64,000 nucleotides of DNA from Ferruginibacter sp. Its GTDB lineage: Bacteria > Bacteroidota > Bacteroidia > Chitinophagales > Chitinophagaceae. The stretch spans positions 310,001-374,000 of the forward strand of contig JAGOAX010000001.1 of the NCBI GenBank assembly GCA_017983695.1, written 5' to 3'. The notes under the pieces are model-generated. The model was not told the origin of the DNA, made no database searches, and saw only the letters and a program-made list of their open reading frames with translations. Positions 27,897 to 35,760 of this stretch are shown piece after piece; within the stretch, counting starts at the first letter, position 1; each line of letters starts with the position of its first letter. Both the position numbers and the translations under genes were made by a program.

Positions 27897-29548
27897 AAAC
27901 AAATCTTAAAAAACCATTTGGCTGAAAAGGCCCGAAACCTTATTTTTGCAATCCAATTTACGATTGGGTTATAGTGTAACGGTAGCACTACAGATTTTGA
28001 TTCTGTCCGTCTAGGTTCGAATCCTAGTAACCCAACATTACAGGACAAATTGGTTTTACTGTCATTTGTCCTGTTTTTATTTTCGCTGAAACCCTCTCCC
28101 ATACTGTACATTATTCGAATAACCTCATTGATCCGTGTAGTTCGAAGTGTAAATCCATCAAATGTCAGTTTTTCAGGATACATCGAACTAATTATATCCC
28201 GCTTTTTCTCAGTGTCAGCTGTTTCGTATAAATAGTCCAGTTTTAGGAGGTTATTTACTCCCTTATCCAGCAGCCCTTTTATATCCGCCTGATCATCATT
28301 ACTGGCACTTAATATAGCCTCTAACCTTTCAAGTTTGGCACTATATTCAGATTTCATTTCCCGAAAGTCGGCTGGTTCAATTTGTTTGGATGAAAGCAGT
28401 TCTCTGATATAGGCTATTTTCTCTTGCAATTCTTTTATCTGCAACCCCAAATGTTTACTGTCGTCCTGGATGTTATAGGTTTGGTCATTCAATTCTTCAG
28501 CAATAAGTTCCTTGAACAAGTCAACGATTTCCGATTTAGGGATATACTTTTTGATCTCGTAAACAAATTGCTGATTCACATTATCTGCCCTGTACCGGCA
28601 AGAACACCCATCAGTACAGTGATAGTAAGAGTAGTATTTAGTGTGTCCTCTGGAGGCACTCCCCGTTAATAATTTATGGCACTTTGGACAAAGAAGGAAG
28701 CCTCGTAAAGGAAGCGATTCATTAGACACTGCTTTAAGCCTGTAATTCCTTTTTCTTCCATCCAATATATCCTGCACCTGATAATACAATTCATCTGATA
28801 TAATGGGCTCGTGTGAGCCTTTTATAAAACGGCTTTCTTCATCCTTGTATTTTGGAATGAATATTTTACCGCAGTACACAGGATTTCGCATGGCAAACCA
28901 AAATGGACTTTTTGTGCTGCCAAATCCCTTTTGCTTCGCCATTTTATAAATCTGTTCAGTATTAAAAACTCCTTCCGCAATTTTGTTAAATGACCACCGC
29001 AAAATATCCGCCTGCGGTTCTTTTGGAGCGATATATTTTCTTCCTGATTCATCAGTCCTGTTCATGTACCCAATGGGTGCTTTTCCCATAAACCGACCTT
29101 CCTTCTTTGCTCTACGCATTCCATGAATAACATTTAGCGCCCTCCTATCATTTTCTACTTCCGGTGCTGCCAAATAAAAAGCCAACATCATTTTATTCTC
29201 AGGTATAGACAAGTCTAAGGGTTGTTCAATTGCTTGCGGCTCTATGCCCAATTTACGAAGCGTATTGATCATTTGATAAGCATCACCTGCATTACGGCTG
29301 AAACGATCCCATTTAAGAAACAATACCAAATCAGCCTGGTTTTTATTTCTCTTCAAAACCGACAAATATTTTTTCCATTCCGGACGGTTAAAAGTTTTGG
29401 CAGAATGATCTTCAAAAATCACATAGCGAACCGAAAGATTATTGATGCTACAATATTTGCGCAAGAGTTCCTCCTGGCTTCGTTGGGAATACCCCTTATC
29501 TGCCTGCTCATCCGTACTTACACGGATATACAAATCAGCTATTTTCAT
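27785..29548 (-). CDS. Large serine recombinase; C-terminus read out of tRNA antisense and host DNA
   Basis: A 587-residue reading frame. The resolvase domain starts KIADLYIRVSTDEQ, with Ser of RVST as nucleophile, and has LKWDRFSRNAGDAY. A recombinase domain follows (APIGYMNRTDESGRKY), then a zinc ribbon with CPKCHKLLTG and CTDGCSC, then a coiled coil (about 360-420). From about residue 500 the frame (GLLGFEPRRTESKS) is the antisense of tRNA-Gln, and the last ~60 residues come from the end of the host kinase gene. The tail is therefore set by the insertion site and is probably dispensable. The enzyme likely integrated the element here. A small partner gene lies upstream. Confidence 0.9.
   Translation of the reverse strand: MKIADLYIRVSTDEQADKGYSQRSQEELLRKYCSINNLSVRYVIFEDHSAKTFNRPEWKKYLSVLKRNKNQADLVLFLKWDRFSRNAGDAYQMINTLRKLGIEPQAIEQPLDLSIPENKMMLAFYLAAPEVENDRRALNVIHGMRRAKKEGRFMGKAPIGYMNRTDESGRKYIAPKEPQADILRWSFNKIAEGVFNTEQIYKMAKQKGFGSTKSPFWFAMRNPVYCGKIFIPKYKDEESRFIKGSHEPIISDELYYQVQDILDGRKRNYRLKAVSNESLPLRGFLLCPKCHKLLTGSASRGHTKYYSYYHCTDGCSCRYRADNVNQQFVYEIKKYIPKSEIVDLFKELIAEELNDQTYNIQDDSKHLGLQIKELQEKIAYIRELLSSKQIEPADFREMKSEYSAKLERLEAILSASNDDQADIKGLLDKGVNNLLKLDYLYETADTEKKRDIISSMYPEKLTFDGFTLRTTRINEVIRIMYSMGEGFSENKNRTNDSKTNLSCNVGLLGFEPRRTESKSVVLPLHYNPIVNWIAKIRFRAFSAKWFFKICFYRYSSKKRVVIKILLKMFTVSLLHQLNPFIFTALVS
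27965..28035 (+). tRNA. tRNA-Gln (anticodon TTG)
   Basis: A 71-base cloverleaf. The acceptor stem is TGGGTTA / TAACCCA, with discriminator A at 28035. The D arm includes AGTGTAACGGTAGCAC. The anticodon stem CAGA/TCTG frames the loop TTTTGAT with anticodon TTG. The T arm is CTAGG-TTCGAAT-CCTAG. CCA is not encoded. It is intact and follows the kinase fusion gene by 68 bases. The DNA to its right looks foreign, so its 3' end is a likely integration site. Confidence 0.95.
28030..28050. other. Inferred left junction (attL) of the integrated element at the tRNA-Gln 3' end
   Basis: Host-like content ends with the intact tRNA, and the recombinase gene begins its non-host reading frame just beyond it. 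No direct repeat of the tRNA 3' end was seen elsewhere in the window, as expected if the right end lies outside it or if a serine recombinase with a 2-bp core was used. The exact crossover base is not determinable. Confidence 0.4.
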
Positions 29549-29568
29549 AGACTAAAATTTAATCAGTT

Positions 29569-29739
29569 TTAAATTGCTTTACGCAATACATTTTGTTTCT
29601 GGCTTTCCAAATGTTGGGAAACGATAATGTTGGCAAATTTCCGAAGTAATTCAAGCATTTGAGCAGCCTGCTCCACAGAAATATCCACACCTCTATTCCG
29701 CAGCATTTCTACAGCCTTTTCCGGCTTTAATTTTTCCAT
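29569..29739 (-). CDS. Small protein accompanying the serine recombinase
   Basis: A 56-residue protein (MEKLKPEKAVEMLRNRG, then VDISVEQAAQMLELLRKF). The ATG at 29739 is chosen because GGAGGTGTAAG lies directly before it, a strong Shine-Dalgarno that is rare in this window. The frame remains open five codons further upstream but without an SD. The sequence reads as two or three helices and could be a small DNA-binding or recombination accessory protein. Similar small ORFs often sit before serine recombinases in Bacteroidota; that statement is from memory and the function is unknown. Confidence 0.65.
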   Translation of the reverse strand: MEKLKPEKAVEMLRNRGVDISVEQAAQMLELLRKFANIIVSQHLESQKQNVLRKAI

Positions 29740-29835
29740 CTTACACCTCCACATTTAATAGTCACACTTCACGAATCATTCCCTGTGCAAGAAAATATCT
29801 TACACACTAAGATACAAAAATTGTTCCGATAGTTT

Positions 29836-29870
29836 AAGTTTTACCAAAACTTTTATACTTTAGTATAAAA
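29836..29870. promoter_or_regulatory. Two adjacent perfect palindromes upstream of the recombinase module
   Basis: AAGTTTT-ACC-AAAACTT (29836-29852) is directly followed by TTTTATACT-TT-AGTATAAAA (29851-29870). They lie between the small recombinase-partner gene and the divergent gene at 29975, so they could be operators for either or accessory recombination sites. Confidence 0.4.
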
Positions 29871-29974
29871 TCACCGCATTTGCTGCAATAAAACTACTTC
29901 CTGATAAATATTGTTATAATTAGCGGAAATTTAATAAAGCTGATTGCTGACAGGGTAAGTAAAAATCATAAAAA

Positions 29975-30691
29975 ATGGAAAAAATGTATAAGGTTACCCA
30001 TAAAATCTATTTTAATGACCGCCTGAAAAAGGTCTTTTTTCATGGGGCACCTACTTATCCTTTGTATGTACAGTTAACATTTGACCGCAAGACGATTGTT
30101 TTCAAGAGCTACTATTTTGATTTATTCTCTAAACCCCGTTACGTGATTTTTATGGATGGAAGCCTGCATGGGCCTTCTATCAAGGAAATTATTAAAAAGG
30201 AAACTGAGTTGCTTGATTTTATCATTGATAAAAATCTGGCCGATTGTTCTTTAGAAAAGCTTAAAGCCGATTATACTTTTTACTGCAAAGATCTATGTGA
30301 TGAAATGGAAACTGGTTTTATTGATTACCTGTTTGTTTTCTTTAAGGATAAAGGGATGCCTGCAATAGCAGCTACGATAAAAGAAGGCATAAAATTCCGC
30401 ATTGCATATGAAGTAGTCAGGGACTTAAAAATAGCACTCGTAGCCGGTTTATATAGAGAACTAATCGAAAACTCATTTTATTACGCACCGCCTTATCTGG
30501 CCTTATATGGATACATGCAGCAAACAAAAAAATGGCCAATGCTTTGTCTTACCGTAATGGAGTGGCAGGATAATAATATAAAGACATTGTTTACCCACTA
30601 TCTAAATGAGAATTATAAAAATCTGAATGCAGTTAGCATAACAGATCAGGTTAATAAATTTATAAAGGCATTAAAGCAACTGGATGAATAG
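29975..30691 (+). CDS. Hypothetical protein, 238 residues
   Basis: I do not recognise a family. It starts MEKMYKVTHKIYFNDRLKKV. An N-terminal beta-rich segment with QLTFDRKTIVFKSYYF resembles the N-terminal SAM-like/Arm part of some phage-integrase-related Bacteroidota proteins, but no catalytic domain follows. The C-terminal half is helical. No signal or membrane segment is seen. It is divergent from the recombinase module across the two palindromes, which suggests it belongs to the same mobile element. Confidence 0.6.
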   Translation: MEKMYKVTHKIYFNDRLKKVFFHGAPTYPLYVQLTFDRKTIVFKSYYFDLFSKPRYVIFMDGSLHGPSIKEIIKKETELLDFIIDKNLADCSLEKLKADYTFYCKDLCDEMETGFIDYLFVFFKDKGMPAIAATIKEGIKFRIAYEVVRDLKIALVAGLYRELIENSFYYAPPYLALYGYMQQTKKWPMLCLTVMEWQDNNIKTLFTHYLNENYKNLNAVSITDQVNKFIKALKQLDE

Positions 30692-30748
30692 AATGATTAC
30701 TAAAAACTTTCTCCCTAAATGGTTTTATTTTTCATGAGATAAACCTTG

Positions 30749-31394
30749 CTAATTTTTTATGGCTTCCAGCATTATCTCCTGTAAGGTTTTTATTGTTTGG
30801 GTAAGCGCATTTAATTCACTGCTGTTAATAGCAAAATCGTCTTTATAACGGGTATCAATATAGGCTTTCTGTAATAATCCAAACAGCCTTTTACCCGCTT
30901 CGCTATCCCTTGGGAAGATTGCAGGTATTTTATAATTTACCATGGAACAATACCGGAGCAACTTATCAATATTATGGGTGTTTACAGGCCAGTCTGTTGC
31001 TTTTTTAAAGATGGTAAGCAATGCCTGCTCTGCAGCCTGATGCAACATAAAAGCTGCCATTTTGTTTTGTTCCCTTACCCTGAAGAGTTCTGCACCAGCA
31101 ATAAATTCATTTACTTTATTGATGCCTTGTGTGCAGTATTGATATTGCTTTTTTATCGGCCTCTTCATTGATAGCATTGGGAATTACCAAGGGTATATTG
31201 GTGCAGTCATGCAGCAGCACAGCTATCTTCATTACTGTACAGGCAAAGCGTTGCCCTTCATTTAGCCAGTTATTCAACTGAGTTGTATCCACTACTATAG
31301 CCGTAACAGGAATAAAATGCTGGCAGGTATTTTCAATTTTATCTTGCACATAACTATCGCTGTGGCTGCCATCTTTATCAATCAGTACCAGTAA
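30749..31394 (-). pseudogene. Broken nucleotidyltransferase-HEPN protein
   Basis: The 3' part (31177-30749) encodes a HEPN domain (KMAAFMLHQAAEQALLTIF, RYKDDFAINSSEL). The 5' part (from about 31394) reads LLVLIDKDGSHSDSYVQDK and IAVLLHDCTNIPL, typical of the nucleotidyltransferase-HEPN fusion proteins of Bacteroidota. The two are in different frames; one extra A in the six-A run (31149-31154) explains the shift, because five A would read DKKQYQYCTQGI. A TAG lies just before LLVLID, and the true N-terminus is missing. It is a decayed MNT/HEPN gene, possibly of a former toxin-antitoxin-like system. Confidence 0.7.
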
Positions 31395-31884
31395 CTAGTA
31401 ATAACTTGCATTACGACATGATGGAGAATCGGTCATAAAAACACTTTCAGTGCGTTGCTGCATCAAAGTAGAGCCAAGTGGATCAAATCGGCTATAAAGT
31501 TAATTTTTTCAAATGAATAATATCCCAGAGGCATATAAAACTTTGTCTTTTCTATGCTGTTTAAAGTTCAAACCTCAAAAAATAATTTTGGTTTAAACAA
31601 TTCTACAGAGTGACTGTAATACTTACGCCGTTCCTTTTGGTCTGGCTTTTATCTCCAATCATTTTGGTAGAAGGACTTTTGGTACAATCCCTAACGGGAA
31701 CTATTATTAACTAAGTAAAGTTAATGTACAGGCCTGATTTTGTAACCCTTCTTATTTCTTATACGTCAGTGGCAAATAAGCCTGGAGAATTGCCGAGGTA
31801 AATATATTGATCAGTGAGATTGGCTTGTGCAGCGTCAACCGCAATGGCATTTAGAAATATTATCTTTCTAAATTTGCATAATAA
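31395..31884. other. 490-base region without an intact gene, with AT-rich palindrome
   Basis: Minus-strand fragments remain open for short runs (for example SRFDPLGSTLMQQRTES near 31,490-31,400, and LTDQYIYLGNSPGLFATDV near 31,820-31,770), each ended by stops. They look like gene debris, but I do not recognise the parents. The palindrome TTTAGAAA-N7-TTTCTAAA (31850-31872) lies 12 bases past the rrf2-1 stop and may act as a weak terminator of the ric operon. Confidence 0.5.
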
Positions 31885-32316
31885 TCAACCTATCAGGTAA
31901 GCTAACCCCTCGTTTACAGTTTCACATAAATCAGTTACCTTCTTTTGCTGGCACATTGCTTTAAATTTATCCCTGATGATTTTATAATCGTTATGTATGG
32001 GACAGGGGTGAGTGGCAGAGCATTTGCTTAATCCTAGCCCACATTGATCAAAAACTTCTTTGCCATCAATAGCATCTATTATATTTATGATTGGCTGGCT
32101 TTTTTGTTTTACCGTAATAAAAAATCCGCCGGTTGGGCCTTTGGCACTATTAATTACGTCATCTTTAACCAATGTTTGCAGCATTTTAGCAACCGTATGT
32201 TCACTGGCATCAATAAATTCAGCTATTTCTTTAATACCGGCCTTTTCTCCAGATTCAAATTTGGAAGCAAGATATATCACTGCTTTAATGGCTGTTTTAC
32301 AAGTAAGACTAAGCAT
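31885..32316 (-). CDS. Rrf2-family Fe-S transcription regulator 1 (NsrR-like)
   Basis: A 143-residue winged-helix regulator: SLTCKTAIKAVIYLASKFESG, then IKEIAEFIDASEHTVAKML (recognition helix) and SAKGPTGGFFIT (wing). Three cysteines in QCGLGLSKCSATHPCP (C-x6-C-x5-C) are the expected ligands of an Fe-S cluster, as in NsrR/IscR-type members, which sense NO or cluster status. It is the last gene of the seven-gene ric operon, starting directly after the SufT-like stop. The operon's promoter carries the 28-bp palindrome at 36769, so autoregulation is likely. Two paralogues lie at 50964 and 58663. Confidence 0.9.
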   Translation of the reverse strand: MLSLTCKTAIKAVIYLASKFESGEKAGIKEIAEFIDASEHTVAKMLQTLVKDDVINSAKGPTGGFFITVKQKSQPIINIIDAIDGKEVFDQCGLGLSKCSATHPCPIHNDYKIIRDKFKAMCQQKKVTDLCETVNEGLAYLIG

Positions 32317-32646
32317 TTATCTTTCATTTAAAAATTCACGTCCTTTTTCTGAAATCATTTCATGGCTCCATGGCGGATCAAAAGTTAATTCTATTGTTAG
32401 TTTGTATTCCGGAAAGCTTAATTTCAGGCTTTCTTTCACCGCATTTGTAATGGATTCACCCATTGGGCAAAATTGTGTGGTAAGCGTCATCGAACAATAA
32501 ATCTTCTTTTCGCCTTCATCAAAGTCCAACTGATAGATCAAACCCAAATCTACGATGTTCAACCCTATTTCAGGGTCTATCACATTTTGAAGGGCTGCCA
32601 ATGCCACCGTACATTGCAGGTTATCATTTGTAATTACATTCGTCAT
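32317..32646 (-). CDS. MIP18/DUF59-family (SufT/PaaD-like) metal-sulfur cluster assembly factor
   Basis: A 109-residue protein: ALQNVIDPEIGLNIVDLGLI is the DUF59 signature, followed by MTLTTQFCPMGESI with the conserved Cys, and LTFDPPWSHEMIS. Members help insert Fe-S clusters. Linked to Ric, hemerythrin and an Fe-S regulator, it probably helps rebuild clusters damaged by NO. It overlaps the upstream membrane-protein gene by four bases (ATGA) and abuts rrf2-1. Confidence 0.9.
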   Translation of the reverse strand: MTNVITNDNLQCTVALAALQNVIDPEIGLNIVDLGLIYQLDFDEGEKKIYCSMTLTTQFCPMGESITNAVKESLKLSFPEYKLTIELTFDPPWSHEMISEKGREFLNER

Positions 32647-33935
32647 AAAGGAACAGGTTTATGCATTAACAATTTTATTACATTCCAGTTATACAATAAG
32701 GAAGTGAGTAATAATAATGCGGCAGCAATTTGTAACAGTATGGTGGAATGAAACAAAATGCCTGCGGTAAACATTACAAACCCCAGGATGTAAGCGACGC
32801 TCATCCATTTAAAAACTTTATTACTAAACAAATCTTTGGGGTTGGGTGTCTTTCCTTTTCCGGCTAAGTGATGATACACTTTATTCCAAACAATAAAAGG
32901 TAAGGTTTTAAATGTCATGCCTAAAATGATGGCAGTAATCCATCCAAAAAAAATGATAAAGCCATAAGTTATTATGAGGCTGACATTTTCTTTTGGTGTC
33001 AGTATTAAAAGTGTAATAATAATAACCAAAAAAATGACCGGCAATAACATCATCAGCACTGATAGTAAAGATACTTTCATTTGTTCATCTACTTTTTTAC
33101 GAATACGCTGCTGGTAGGACTTGAAACAGAAATCACCAAACAATACAATGGCGGCCGCCACTGCCAATAATGGGATACTCAGCAGCGATTTGCTATCGGT
33201 ATATAAAAAGATATAAACGAAAGACAAAAGGCCTCCGTTTATTAATCCATAAATCCACCAGAGTTGCCGGGTATTGTTGTACTTGGAAATAAGAAACATG
33301 GGTATCAACCGGGAGCCTACTCCCATTACCAGTAATAAAAACCAGCCAACAATACCAATATGTGCATGCACCGGAAGATAATTCAGTGAACCTTTAGGCA
33401 GTAACGGTTCAGTAAAGTTGTAGAGTAGCAACAGTCCAACAATTGCAGTTGCCAGTAACCACAATGCAGCGGTAAAAATAAAAAAAGCATGTACATTTTC
33501 CTGCTTGCTTTTTACCATACTTGCAGCAAGGTTAATCAGATAAGCAATGATGGATAGGATGATTAATATGCCGCCACACTGGCTATGTAAGCCCATATTA
33601 AAAACATAAAAACCATTAACTAATAAGGGGATGCCAATTGCAGCAAATGTAAAGGAAGCATAAGCCAGTTTATTGCTGTATAATTTACCTTCAATCAACA
33701 CTGGCACCAATTGATGGCTGGCCCCTAGTATCATCATGGTGCCCCAGCCAAGTGCCATAATATGTATAATAGCCAATGTATGTGGAAGAAAATAATGACT
33801 GGTGATATCACTTGCAGAAAACAATAAAAGAATAGTGGCAATTAAAAAAGCGATAGCGGCATAGCCGTAAAAAGGCAATACCACTTTCCAGGAAGTTGTC
33901 TTTGTTGCTTCGGTATTTCCGGTTGTTGAAAACAT
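32643..33935 (-). CDS. Twelve-helix NnrS/CcoN-like heme membrane protein
   Basis: A 430-residue polytopic protein with about twelve helices. Candidate heme/metal histidines lie in PHTLAIIHIMALGWGTMM, ILGASHQLVPVL and PVHAHIGIVGWFLLLV. The 'H-x3-H...LGW' helix recalls helix II of heme-copper oxidase subunit I, and the overall layout recalls NnrS, the heme-copper NO-response protein. The full oxidase histidine set and cross-linked Tyr are not evident, so I do not call it an oxidase. It sits in the ric operon, one base after the DUF2249 gene. A role in NO tolerance is inferred. Confidence 0.65.
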   Translation of the reverse strand: MFSTTGNTEATKTTSWKVVLPFYGYAAIAFLIATILLLFSASDITSHYFLPHTLAIIHIMALGWGTMMILGASHQLVPVLIEGKLYSNKLAYASFTFAAIGIPLLVNGFYVFNMGLHSQCGGILIILSIIAYLINLAASMVKSKQENVHAFFIFTAALWLLATAIVGLLLLYNFTEPLLPKGSLNYLPVHAHIGIVGWFLLLVMGVGSRLIPMFLISKYNNTRQLWWIYGLINGGLLSFVYIFLYTDSKSLLSIPLLAVAAAIVLFGDFCFKSYQQRIRKKVDEQMKVSLLSVLMMLLPVIFLVIIITLLILTPKENVSLIITYGFIIFFGWITAIILGMTFKTLPFIVWNKVYHHLAGKGKTPNPKDLFSNKVFKWMSVAYILGFVMFTAGILFHSTILLQIAAALLLLTSLLYNWNVIKLLMHKPVPL

Positions 33936-33936
33936 A

Positions 33937-34752
33937 TTAGTTTTTATAAATCAGTAGTTGTACTTCTCCATCACTGATCTCTTTGATCCGGTAACTAAAC
34001 TGCTGTTCTTCCAGTTCGGGCAACAGAAATACAGGAATGCGTTTGTGATAAACAAACAGGGCTTTATCGGTTGGCAAGATTGCCAACGCTTCCAGTATGG
34101 TATGCATGGGTAAAGGCATTTCTAATGCCCTTACATCAATGGTTTCAAGCTTGTCTTTAAAGCGATTCAATATTTCATCCCAGCCTTTTGAGTAATCGGT
34201 TTCTTTGTTTTCGGCTAAAACATTTATCTCGCTTTGTTTATAAAAATAAGTATTTACTAAATCATCATTGATCGTTTCGGAATAAGATTGAAACCCTTGT
34301 TTGCCGAGCAGGTGCATTAATGGGGTAGGCTCAAAACTATTGATGATTTTAAGTACAGCACCAGTTTGTAAGGTCTTTACTTTTTTTACAATAATGTCAA
34401 GTGGATCTTTACCCGATTCAATAACCTGACGTACATCCAACTCAATAATTTTATCAGCGGTTATATTTTTCATGAATGCTGGAACAGGCTTATTTTCATT
34501 TTCGTGTTCCATTACAACAGTTGCAGTGTCAATTTCAAAACCCAACGGCTGCAGCTTCTTGAAAAAATCATCCACACTGCAGCCACCGAGTTTTGAGGCC
34601 ATAGCAATACTGGTTCTTGCGGCTATCACTTTTCGTAATATGGGGTTTCGCAATTTTGTAAATTTCGGCGATATACTTACAATAGCTTCAAGTGCATCTG
34701 CATTATATTTTAGCAAACTGGAAATTTTTGTATTGGCGTTAATAGTCATCAT
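33937..34752 (-). CDS. DUF1858 + tandem DUF2249 protein
   Basis: A 271-residue cytosolic protein. Residues 1-70 (TKISSLLKYNADALEAIVSI, ending in KLGGCSVDDFFKKL) are a DUF1858/ScdA-N-like domain with a single Cys. Two DUF2249 (TusA-like) domains follow: about 95-165 (IIELDVRQVIESGKDPLDII) and about 200-270 (IDVRALEMPLPMHTILEAL). These small alpha/beta domains recur in NO-linked operons of denitrifiers; biochemical function is not established. It overlaps the upstream lipoprotein gene by one base. Confidence 0.8.
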   Translation of the reverse strand: MMTINANTKISSLLKYNADALEAIVSISPKFTKLRNPILRKVIAARTSIAMASKLGGCSVDDFFKKLQPLGFEIDTATVVMEHENENKPVPAFMKNITADKIIELDVRQVIESGKDPLDIIVKKVKTLQTGAVLKIINSFEPTPLMHLLGKQGFQSYSETINDDLVNTYFYKQSEINVLAENKETDYSKGWDEILNRFKDKLETIDVRALEMPLPMHTILEALAILPTDKALFVYHKRIPVFLLPELEEQQFSYRIKEISDGEVQLLIYKN

Positions 34753-35210
34753 TATTCAAAGTATTGTGGAAACAGGTTGAGTTGCTTTTCAATTTCACCA
34801 AAAATTGTTCTGGCAGTTTCAATACTGTTTGCATTTTTAAGTTCTTTTGTTTTTTCCATAACTGGTTCCAGCCAATGGTGCAGGGCTTCATGATCGGCTC
34901 CTTTCATTTTACATTCACCTACCATTTTATTCAAACCATCTTCTAAGCCTATTGCTGTTTGTGAATAATTTTCAATGGTTTTATCTTTTGAATTGGCCAC
35001 TATAGCTTGCAGTAAAGCAACATTTGTTAGTGTTGTTGTGTCGGCTTTCCATTTAGCACCGTTATTTAAAGCAAGCCCGGTTGCCTGCTCCGCATGATCT
35101 GCATGAGTTTCGGCTGCAGGTGCTGTTGCTGTAATTTTTTCTTTTTCGTTTCCTGCATTGCAAGCCAGCAAAAGACTTGTTGCCAATAAGATGGTTAGTA
35201 TTTGTTTCAT
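34752..35210 (-). CDS. Small His-containing lipoprotein of the NO-repair operon
   Basis: A 152-residue lipoprotein with lipobox LLLAC (Cys17; MKQILTILLATSLLLAC). The mature part starts with an Ala/Thr-rich linker that includes ETHADHAEQ. It then becomes helical, with a second His-rich patch KMKGADHEALHHWLEP. The His/Asp/Met content suggests possible metal binding, but I recognise no named domain. It is in the ric operon, 54 bases after the hemerythrin gene, and would face the periplasm. Confidence 0.7.
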   Translation of the reverse strand: MKQILTILLATSLLLACNAGNEKEKITATAPAAETHADHAEQATGLALNNGAKWKADTTTLTNVALLQAIVANSKDKTIENYSQTAIGLEDGLNKMVGECKMKGADHEALHHWLEPVMEKTKELKNANSIETARTIFGEIEKQLNLFPQYFE

Positions 35211-35264
35211 ATAATTTGATTTCCTTTTTTTTATCTGATGGCCTGTTTATCCGGGATGTCCATT

Positions 35265-35756
35265 TTATTGTTTTTTAATTTCCCAAAAAACATCTTCCCA
35301 TTTTTCATCAATTGCTTTGCTGCTGTTGGGAAAACGACTTGCTATTGCTTCTAAGTCATCTGCTTTAATATTATACTGAAGATGATTGAACAGTTCCCGT
35401 TCTTCAAAACGAATGTGTTTTTCCAGTTCATCCGCCAGTTTATTGAGCAGAACTGCATCGTCTTTCTTTTTTCCAATAGCAGCTACCAGCTTATATATTG
35501 CCTGGTGGTCTTCTTCTGCCTGTTTCCTTAGCACATCATCAGCCGGTAGTTTGCTGAAAAGTAATTGCTCTTCTTCTTTAAAATGTTTTTCAAGGTCTTC
35601 TTTAAAAAAGAAAGTCACATAATTACTGATCCGTTCAGGATTGACAGCTTTATTCAGGCCTTGCCTTATTTTCCAGACCAGCAATAATCCAAAATGATGG
35701 TCTTTGGAAAATGAGACAATAGCCTGATGCCTTTTTATGGGTATTTGGTTTTTCAT
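35265..35756 (-). CDS. Hemerythrin-domain protein
   Basis: A 163-residue four-helix hemerythrin-like protein. Iron-ligand positions are visible in IVSFSKDHHFGLLLVW, EKHFKEEEQLLF, EEDHQAIYKLV and HIRFEERELFNHL. It starts four bases after ric, the longer di-iron protein, and may share its role in iron handling, NO binding or Fe-S repair. There is no signal peptide. Confidence 0.9.
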   Translation of the reverse strand: MKNQIPIKRHQAIVSFSKDHHFGLLLVWKIRQGLNKAVNPERISNYVTFFFKEDLEKHFKEEEQLLFSKLPADDVLRKQAEEDHQAIYKLVAAIGKKKDDAVLLNKLADELEKHIRFEERELFNHLQYNIKADDLEAIASRFPNSSKAIDEKWEDVFWEIKKQ

Positions 35757-35760
35757 TTGT

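Noticed and set aside
30749..31349. Functional HEPN/MNT toxin-antitoxin pair
   Set aside because: The nucleotidyltransferase lacks its N-terminal catalytic part, a TAG precedes what remains, and the two parts are joined only by a frameshift.
31850..31872. TTTAGAAA palindrome as another member of the 28-bp operator family
   Set aside because: It lies downstream of rrf2-1, lacks the TAAT...ATTA ends and the G/C positions; a weak terminator is likelier.
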